19,515 nt of DNA from positions 1-19,515 of the forward strand of contig JBPCPI010000125.1 of NCBI GenBank assembly GCA_050999295.1, in the 5' to 3' direction. The translations under genes were made by a program, and so were the position numbers. Positions 14,218-19,515 of the stretch are shown here, piece after piece. Source of the stretch: JACCQS01 sp050999295. Lineage in GTDB: Bacteria; Actinomycetota; Actinomycetes; Mycobacteriales; Geodermatophilaceae. Below the pieces are notes generated by a model. The model saw only the letters and a list, made by a program, of their open reading frames with translations. It searched no databases and was not told the DNA's origin. Within the stretch, counting starts at the first letter, position 1. Each line of letters opens with the position of its first letter.

Positions 14218-15132
14218 CTAGGTCCCCGCCGTCACTCGGGCACTGGCCCACCGCAACAGCCCCCGCGGGAGCAGCCGCGAACCGATCACCGAAACCTTGT
14301 ACTGGACCCCAGGAATGCTGATGACCGCTCCGCGGCGGTGATCCCGCAGGCCGGCCGAGACCACGTCCCCGGCCTCCAGCCACAGGCGTTCCGGAACCCC
14401 TTCGCGCGAGACCCCGACCCGGTCATGGAATTCGGTGCGGGTGAATCCGGGGCACAGTGCGGTCAGCTGGACGCCCTTGTCCTTCACCAGCATCGACAGG
14501 GATTCGGTGAAGGAAGTCACCCACGCCTTGCTCGCCGCATACGTTGCACCGGTGGCGGTCGGCACCGAGCCCGCAACGGAGGACACGTTGACGATGCCGC
14601 CGCTGCCGCGCTCGACCATGACCGGCAGGACGGCATGGGTCAGCCGCATCACCGCCCGTACGTTGACGGCCAGCATCCCGTCCTCGGCGGAGATGTCGGA
14701 GTCCAGGAAATCGGCCGGCAGCCCGAATCCGGCGTTATTGACCAGCAGATCGATCGGAGCGTCGATATCGGCGACCCGGGTCTCCACCCGGCCAAGGCCT
14801 TCGTCGGTCGACAGATCCGCGGCGATGGTCTGCACAGCGATGCCGTACCGCTGCTGCAACTCGGCGGCCTGCTCGGCGAGCCGGGACTCGGTACGGGCGA
14901 CCGTGACAAGGTCGCTGCCTTCGCGGGCGAGTTGAGCGACGAAGGCAGCACCGATGCCGGCCGTGGCGCCGGTGACCAGAGCTGTGGAGCGGCCGGGCGG
15001 AGCCGGGACGCCACCTTGGCGGGGGTCAATCACTGAGCGGCCGGGCGGAGCCGGGACGCCACCTTGGCTGGGGTCAATCGCTGAGCGGCCAGGCGAAGCC
15101 GGGACGCCACCTTGGCTGGGGTAGGGAGGCAT
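14218..15132 (-). CDS. short-chain dehydrogenase/reductase with repeat-derived N-terminus
   Basis: A 304-residue SDR if started at the ATG 15132. The Rossmann domain begins at residue 49 (STALVTGATAGIG, cofactor motif at 54-61). NNAG is at 132-135 and the catalytic Ser185, Tyr198 and Lys202 are in place. It should reduce a ketone or oxidise an alcohol with NAD(P)(H); the substrate is unknown. Residues 4-49 are nearly three copies of a 16-residue unit (PSQGGVPAPPGRSxID), encoded by 48-bp tandem repeats. SDR proteins normally begin just before the TALVTG strand, so this extension is foreign to the family. No strong ribosome site is seen before 15132; the in-frame GTG at 15033 is inside the repeats. 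A start after the repeats is not available. Confidence 0.88.
   Translation of the reverse strand: MPPYPSQGGVPASPGRSAIDPSQGGVPAPPGRSVIDPRQGGVPAPPGRSTALVTGATAGIGAAFVAQLAREGSDLVTVARTESRLAEQAAELQQRYGIAVQTIAADLSTDEGLGRVETRVADIDAPIDLLVNNAGFGLPADFLDSDISAEDGMLAVNVRAVMRLTHAVLPVMVERGSGGIVNVSSVAGSVPTATGATYAASKAWVTSFTESLSMLVKDKGVQLTALCPGFTRTEFHDRVGVSREGVPERLWLEAGDVVSAGLRDHRRGAVISIPGVQYKVSVIGSRLLPRGLLRWASARVTAGT
14987..15122 (+). repeat. three tandem copies of the dispersed 48-bp repeat
   Basis: Copies start with GAGCGGCC at 14987, 15035 and 15083. The first two are 48 bp; the third is about 40 bp and lacks the CAATCxCT end. They differ at only a few positions. Each has a small CGCCACCTTGGCG-type hairpin. 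On the minus strand they are in frame with the SDR and add 16 residues per copy. Confidence 0.9.
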
Positions 15133-15175
15133 AACTTCGAGGCTAGCGCCGGGGTCGCGCTGCTCGCTGGCGCAC

Positions 15176-15652
15176 TCAGGTGGTAGGCGCGGGACGGAAC
15201 CAATCCACTGTCTGCCTGCGGAAGAGCATTACCAGGATCGCGGTTGTGAGCACGATCATGAGCAGTGTGTAGTTCAGCAGGCCACCGACACTGATCGCGT
15301 TGAGTAGCCCGAGGGACAGCTGGATTGCCGCGCTGCTGATGCCCAGCAGCCGGCCGATCTTGTTTCGGCGAGCGAGCAGGACCACCGCTACTGCGCAGGC
15401 GACTCCGACCACAGCGCCGGCGATGAACAGTGTTCTCAGCTGGGTACTTGCCGCATCCCGGTCGAAGCTCACCTCCCGATCACGAGCCGCATCGGCGAAT
15501 TCGTCCAGGATCCCGGTCAGCCCGACGAAGCCCAGCACCGCGTTGACCAGCAGCAGCGCAGCGAGGAACCCGAGCAGGATCGCGGCGACTTTGACCGGTG
15601 TGGGCATCCGGTCGACGGGGACCGGATCGGAGCCCTTCGAGGTGGCAGGCAT
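15176..15652 (-). CDS. four-helix membrane protein of unknown function
   Basis: A 158-residue hydrophobic protein that I do not recognise by family. Four membrane segments are predicted by eye at about 20-45, 74-95, 101-121 and 127-145. The loop at 50-72 between the first two is polar and acidic (DEFADAARDREVSFDRDAAS). The N-terminus is short and polar and the C-terminus is WFRPAPTT. The ATG at 15652 is preferred; an upstream GTG at 15682 would leave only 24 bp to the divergent DUF4190 gene. It ends 43 bp before the SDR start on the same strand, so the two may be co-transcribed. No catalytic motif is visible. Confidence 0.72.
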   Translation of the reverse strand: MPATSKGSDPVPVDRMPTPVKVAAILLGFLAALLLVNAVLGFVGLTGILDEFADAARDREVSFDRDAASTQLRTLFIAGAVVGVACAVAVVLLARRNKIGRLLGISSAAIQLSLGLLNAISVGGLLNYTLLMIVLTTAILVMLFRRQTVDWFRPAPTT

Positions 15653-15706
15653 GACGGCAGCTTGCCAGGACGAGCGGGGCACCGGGCATTCCCCTACGGT
15701 GGGCGC

Positions 15707-16123
15707 ATGACCTCGCCTCCGCCCTACGATCCGTACGGCGCGCAGAGCCCGTACGGTTCTCCACCGCCTCCAGGACAGCTTCAGGGGTACGGCCGACCTG
15801 CGGCACGTAACGGGCTGGCCATCACGTCGATGGTGCTCGGCATCCTCGCGCTGGCCACCAGCTGGCTGTCCCTACCTGGCGTCATCCTGGGAATCGTGGC
15901 GATCATCTTCGGTGGCATCGCCCTGGCACGGGCCCGCTCGGACCGGGTGAGCAACAAGGGGATGGCCATCGCGGGTTTGGTCACCGGCATTCTCGGCCTC
16001 GCGATCGGCACCGTGTTGCTCGTTCGCGGATTCCAGATCGCCTCCGAGTGCACGGACCAGTACGGGGCGGACATCACCGAGCAGGAGCTGAGCACCTGCA
16101 TCGAGGACAAGGTCGGCGGCTAG
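15707..16123 (+). CDS. DUF4190 domain membrane protein
   Basis: A 138-residue protein. Residues 1-34 are Pro/Tyr/Gly-rich (PPPYDPYGAQSPYGSPPPP), common in actinobacterial surface or division-related membrane proteins. The DUF4190 region (about 36-108) has paired helices: NGLAITSMVLGILALATSWLSLPGVILGIVAIIFGGIALAR, then NKGMAIAGLVTGILGLAIGTVLLV. A short tail with two cysteines follows (SECTDQYGADITEQELSTC), probably outside and possibly disulfide-bonded. The function is unknown. The ATG at 15707 begins the Pro-rich part; a GGTGGG is nearby upstream. It is divergent from the four-helix membrane protein and converges with the CPBP gene, with 15 bp between stops. Confidence 0.85.
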   Translation: MTSPPPYDPYGAQSPYGSPPPPGQLQGYGRPAARNGLAITSMVLGILALATSWLSLPGVILGIVAIIFGGIALARARSDRVSNKGMAIAGLVTGILGLAIGTVLLVRGFQIASECTDQYGADITEQELSTCIEDKVGG

Positions 16124-16138
16124 CCGTCGGGCCGGCAG

Positions 16139-16807
16139 CTAGGACGTCACGGTTCCGACGACCCCGCTGATATTTAACAGCGCGTGCACGACGATGCCGG
16201 GATAGACGCTGCGCGTGCGGCCGCGCAGATAGGCCAGCCCGGCACCGAAGGCGAAGATGATGGGTAGGTTCGACAGCGGCCCGTGCGTGAGGGTGAAGGC
16301 CAGCGCGGTGAGTGTGACCGCCCATCCCTGGCCGTACGGCTCCAGCAGCGTGAAGCCGATCCCACGGAAGGTCAGCTCCTCGACCACGGGTGCCACGACG
16401 ACGACGACGACGACCGAGTTGAGGACGAACGGGACGACGCGCTCTGGGTCCCAACCGACTCCGATGCCCTGCTCCGCGGACGCATCGAGAAAGGGGAAAA
16501 GCACGATCATGACGAAGGGGAGCAGGAGCACTGCCACCCCGATCACGGCGGCCCTCGCATACGACACCGGGCGGTTCAACGCCAACATCGCGCGGAGACC
16601 GTCGGATCGGGCGATGAGGACGACGACAGCCAGCGTGAGCGCAGACGAGACCGTGCCGACCAGCACAGTCCAGTAGCTGTAGCGAAAGTCCTCGGGGAGG
16701 TCGTAGCTGAACCGGAGCGCGAAAGCCAGCAGAATCGTCACACCCACCAGCGCGACCCAGGCGAGCAGTCGCCCGTCGCTGCGAGCACCCTTGCGCTTCG
16801 ATGTCAT
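16139..16807 (-). CDS. CPBP-family intramembrane metalloprotease
   Basis: A 222-residue membrane protein of the CAAX-protease/bacteriocin-processing (Abi) family. Family motifs are all present: EELTFRG with Glu143, Glu144 and Arg148; FTLTHG with Phe171 and His175; and HALLN with His208 and Asn212. Several hydrophobic helices surround them. These proteins are thought to be intramembrane glutamate/metal proteases; the bacterial substrate is rarely known. The ATG at 16807 is preferred; an in-frame TTG at 16825 would add six residues. It lies 39 bp after the Pro/Gly-rich membrane gene on the same strand, so it is probably the last gene of a clpB-led transcript, though a separate promoter is possible. 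Confidence 0.87.
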   Translation of the reverse strand: MTSKRKGARSDGRLLAWVALVGVTILLAFALRFSYDLPEDFRYSYWTVLVGTVSSALTLAVVVLIARSDGLRAMLALNRPVSYARAAVIGVAVLLLPFVMIVLFPFLDASAEQGIGVGWDPERVVPFVLNSVVVVVVVAPVVEELTFRGIGFTLLEPYGQGWAVTLTALAFTLTHGPLSNLPIIFAFGAGLAYLRGRTRSVYPGIVVHALLNISGVVGTVTS

Positions 16808-16846
16808 CCCAGGCGCCCGGTTCAACGAGCCGGCTTGGCGAAACGC

Positions 16847-17560
16847 TCAGGCGCGGCCCGGCCAGCCGTACGTGCGGGCCTGGCCTTGGTAGCGGTACCA
16901 GTCGTTGGACGGTTTGACGGCCAGTAGCACGATCGTGGCCAGGACGAGCAGCAGACTGATCACGTTGATGACGACGATGCTGCCGACCGGTGCCCCGAAG
17001 GCGAACAAGGCACTGATGATCGACAGGCCACAGAGCACCCAGATGACGATCCGAGCCCAGTTGTGACCCTTCCACGCGAACCAGGTGAACAGCCCCCAGA
17101 GGGCCGCGAAGACCAGGCCGATGACCGCTCCGGCCGTGTACGCACTGCCGACGACGTCGGAACTGACCCCCGACGATGGGTCGAGGCCGGCATCGCGGAG
17201 TGCCTGATCGATGTAGGCGTCCTGGTTGGCGAGGACCAGGATCGCGGCGACCAAACCGAACGCTAAGTTGGCTACCAACGCGGCGATGGCATAGGTCACA
17301 GTGGTAGGACGGGACACCGGCTGTTGCGGCGGTTGGGCGCCCCAACCAGCCGGTTGCGGAGGCATTCCGCCACCGCCGTAGCCGTACCCGCTCGGGGGGG
17401 CCGGCGCGTTCTGATACCCGGGGTACTGACCTCCTGGGTACTGACCTGCGGGCTGCTGGCCTCCCGGGTACGGGTACCCGGGGTTCTGGTACCCGGGGTT
17501 CTGGTCGCCGGGGTTCTGGCTTCCCGGATCGTGCTGCTGCGGATACGGCGGCTGGCTCAT
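16847..17560 (-). CDS. Pro/Gly/Tyr-rich multi-helix membrane protein
   Basis: A 237-residue protein not assigned to a named family. Residues 1-83 are low complexity, rich in Pro, Gly, Gln and Tyr with repeated NPGYQ/NPGD and GGQYPG units. The DNA for this part has matching short repeats (about 17400-17525). About four membrane helices follow: TYAIAALVANLAFGLVAAILVL, TAGAVIGLVFAALWGLFTWFAW, ARIVIWVLCGLSIISALFAFG and VVINVISLLLVLATIVLLAV. A loop between the first two is acidic and polar. Such Pro-rich plus four-helix proteins are common in actinobacteria, with unknown roles. The ATG at 17560 is 30 bp after the clpB stop. Confidence 0.85.
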   Translation of the reverse strand: MSQPPYPQQHDPGSQNPGDQNPGYQNPGYPYPGGQQPAGQYPGGQYPGYQNAPAPPSGYGYGGGGMPPQPAGWGAQPPQQPVSRPTTVTYAIAALVANLAFGLVAAILVLANQDAYIDQALRDAGLDPSSGVSSDVVGSAYTAGAVIGLVFAALWGLFTWFAWKGHNWARIVIWVLCGLSIISALFAFGAPVGSIVVINVISLLLVLATIVLLAVKPSNDWYRYQGQARTYGWPGRA

Positions 17561-17590
17561 ACCGTCATCCTGCCGCAGACCACCGGAACG

Positions 17591-19515
17591 TCAGCGGCTG
17601 GCGGTGACCGTGAGTCGGTCCTCAGCCTGAGCGACATCCACGAGCACCGTGTCCCCGTCCCGGATCTCGCCGGCCAGCAGCGCCCGGGCCAGAGAGTCAC
17701 CAATTGCGGACTGGACCAAGCGGCGAAGGGGGCGCGCACCGTAGATCGGGTCGAAGCCACCCAATGTCAGCCATTCCCTTGCCGCCGGGGTCACCTCCAA
17801 GACCAGCCGGCGAGCCGACAGCCGGCGGGCCAATTGGTCGACCTGGATGTCGACGATGTGGGCCAACTCCTCGGCCCCGAGGGAGTTGAACATGACGATG
17901 TCGTCGAGCCGGTTGAGGAACTCCGGCTTGAAGTGCCGGCGTACGACTTCCAGCACCGCATCTCGCCGTTGCTGCTCAGGGACACCCTGATCGGCGATCA
18001 GCGCGGAGCCGAGATTGGAGGTGAGGATGAGCAAGGTATTACGGAAGTCCACCGTTCGACCCTGGCCATCTGTCAGCCGGCCGTCGTCGAGGAGCTGCAG
18101 CAGCACGTCGAAGACATCCTGGTGGGCCTTCTCCACTTCGTCCAGCAGCACAACGGTGTACGGCCTGCGCCGTACCGCCTCGGTGAGTTGCCCACCGGCC
18201 TCGTACCCGACGTAGCCAGGTGGGGCCCCCACCAATCGAGCGACCGTGTGCTTCTCGCCGTACTCGCTCATGTCGATGCGCACCATCGCCCGCTCATCGT
18301 CGAACAGGAACTCCGCCAATGCCTTTGCCAGCTCGGTCTTACCGACACCGGTCGGCCCGAGGAACAGGAACGAGCCCGTCGGACGGTTGGGATCCGCAAC
18401 CCCGGCCCGAGCCCGACGTACGGCATCCGAGACTGCCTGCACGGCAGCGTCCTGCCCGACCACCCTGGTGGCCAGCACCTGCTCCATCCGAAGCAGTTTC
18501 GCCGTCTCCCCCTCCATGAGCCGTCCCGCCGGGATACCGGTCCAGGAGGCGACGACGTCGGCGATGTCGTGTTCGGATACCTCTTCAGTGAGCATCGAGG
18601 GTCCACTGTGGACGGCCGCCTCCGCGTCGGCCAGCTGGCGTTCCAGCTGCGGGATCCGGCTGTACCTGAGTTCAGCGACCCGGGCGAGATCGCCTTCACG
18701 TTCGGCACGGTCGGACTCGAGGCGGACCGCTTCCAGTTCCTCCTTGGCGATCCGGATCCGGTCGATGGCCGACTTGTCCTGCTGCCAGCGCGCGGTCAGT
18801 TCGGCCAGCCTCTGGCGTCGGTCGGCGAGATCTTCGCGAAGGGCGACCAGCCGTTCGAGCGAGGACGGATCGTCCTCCTTGGACAACGCCATCTCTTCGA
18901 TCTCGAGCCGGCGTACGACCCGCTCCACCTCGTCGACCTCGACCGGGCGGGAGTCGATCTCCATCCGGAGTCGGCTGGCGGCCTCGTCGATCAGGTCGAT
19001 CGCCTTGTCCGGCAGGAACCGCGCGGTGACGTACCGGTCGGACAGCGTCGCGGCCGCAACGATCGCGGCGTCGGTGATCCGTACGCCGTGATGCACCTCG
19101 TAGCGCTCCTTGAGCCCGCGCAGGATGCCGATGGTGTCCTCGACGGAGGGTTCACCCACCAGCACGGGCTGGAACCGGCGCTCCAGCGCAGCGGCCTTCT
19201 CGATGTGCTCGCGGTACTCGTCCAGCGTCGTCGCCCCGACCATCCGCAGTTCGCCGCGGGCGAGCATGGGCTTGATCATGTTGCCGGCGTCCATGGCCGA
19301 GTCACCGGTCGCGCCGGCGCCAACGATCGTGTGCAACTCGTCGATGAAGGTGATGATCTCGCCGTCGGAGTCGGTGATCTCGGACAGGACCGCCTTGAGC
19401 CGCTCCTCGAACTCACCCCGGTACTTGGCGCCGGCAACCATGGCCGACAGGTCGAGCGACATCAGCCGCTTTCCCTTGAGGCTCTCGGGTACGTCGCCGG
19501 CGATGATCCGCTGGG
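17591..19515 (-). CDS. clpB: ATP-dependent chaperone ClpB (5' part beyond the window)
   Basis: The last 641 codons of ClpB, the AAA+ disaggregase that works with DnaK to rescue aggregated proteins. The N-terminal domain and first Walker A motif are beyond the window. Visible features are GDVPESLKGKRLMSLDL, NBD1 Walker B FIDELHTIVGAG, the Leu/Arg/Glu-rich M-domain coiled coil (about 18540-18950), NBD2 Walker A GPTGVGKTEL (near 18340), Walker B VVLLDEVEKAH (near 18140), sensor 1 LILTSNLGS and sensor 2 GARPLRRLVQ. The M-domain separates ClpB from ClpA and ClpC. The frame is open to the window end, so it is truncated only by the window. Heat-shock control elements would lie outside. Confidence 0.97.
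   Translation of the reverse strand, partial: QRIIAGDVPESLKGKRLMSLDLSAMVAGAKYRGEFEERLKAVLSEITDSDGEIITFIDELHTIVGAGATGDSAMDAGNMIKPMLARGELRMVGATTLDEYREHIEKAAALERRFQPVLVGEPSVEDTIGILRGLKERYEVHHGVRITDAAIVAAATLSDRYVTARFLPDKAIDLIDEAASRLRMEIDSRPVEVDEVERVVRRLEIEEMALSKEDDPSSLERLVALREDLADRRQRLAELTARWQQDKSAIDRIRIAKEELEAVRLESDRAEREGDLARVAELRYSRIPQLERQLADAEAAVHSGPSMLTEEVSEHDIADVVASWTGIPAGRLMEGETAKLLRMEQVLATRVVGQDAAVQAVSDAVRRARAGVADPNRPTGSFLFLGPTGVGKTELAKALAEFLFDDERAMVRIDMSEYGEKHTVARLVGAPPGYVGYEAGGQLTEAVRRRPYTVVLLDEVEKAHQDVFDVLLQLLDDGRLTDGQGRTVDFRNTLLILTSNLGSALIADQGVPEQQRRDAVLEVVRRHFKPEFLNRLDDIVMFNSLGAEELAHIVDIQVDQLARRLSARRLVLEVTPAAREWLTLGGFDPIYGARPLRRLVQSAIGDSLARALLAGEIRDGDTVLVDVAQAEDRLTVTASR

Noticed and set aside
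17400..17525. Short direct repeats that might suggest a CRISPR-like or minisatellite element
   Set aside because: They are codon repeats for NPGYQ/GGQYPG units in a low-complexity protein, with no spacers.

Overview
The window is high-GC DNA from an actinobacterium. The evidence is the GC-rich third codon positions, frequent GTG starts, a mycothiol-dependent maleylpyruvate-isomerase-type protein, DUF3151, and a gene order (DUF3151, a small membrane protein, fba, dedA, pyrE, clpB) that I recall as the order of the Mycobacterium tuberculosis Rv0360c-Rv0384c region. The genus cannot be fixed from sequence alone. No rRNA, tRNA or CRISPR array was seen.

Layout. Bases 1-1638 are an IS110-family insertion sequence with an apparently intact DEDD transposase and long structured non-coding ends. 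IS110 elements are known to encode a bridge RNA in such ends. Next come a small VOC protein (1829-2203) and a leftward cluster: a damaged membrane protein gene (4572 to about 3947), DUF3151 (3907-3491) and an MFS transporter (3471-2221). A rightward alpha/beta hydrolase (4764-5969) faces leftward fba (7084-6050) across a large inverted repeat. Then follow DUF427 (7182-7463), a CoA-disulfide-reductase-like flavoprotein (8921-7554), DedA (9125-9784), leftward pyrE (10443-9889) and a rightward mycothiol-dependent enzyme (10502-11326), which ends in a strong terminator. The rest is mostly leftward: a fasciclin lipoprotein, a membrane-anchored molybdopterin oxidoreductase, an SDR dehydrogenase, a four-helix membrane protein, a rightward DUF4190 protein, a CPBP protease-like protein, a Pro/Gly-rich membrane protein and clpB, which is cut by the window end.

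How the genes relate. fba (glycolysis), pyrE (pyrimidine synthesis) and clpB (protein disaggregation) are housekeeping genes of a conserved neighbourhood. Between them sit accessory genes for redox chemistry (flavoprotein, molybdoenzyme, SDR, mycothiol enzyme) and small membrane proteins. ClpB, the Pro/Gly-rich protein and the CPBP protein are close enough on one strand to be co-transcribed.

Most unusual signals. (1) A dispersed repeat of about 40-48 bp occurs three times in tandem inside the SDR N-terminus, once in the opposite orientation at the N-terminus of the unrelated alpha/beta hydrolase, and once as a degraded copy between genes. It behaves like a mobile repeat that can enter coding sequence near start codons. 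(2) The IS110 ends carry RNA-like structures and a 10-bp repeat, making them a candidate bridge-RNA system. (3) The Rv0361-like membrane protein gene has an evident one-base frameshift and looks internally deleted. (4) Palindromes of the TTCTCC..GGAGAA type occur at two places.
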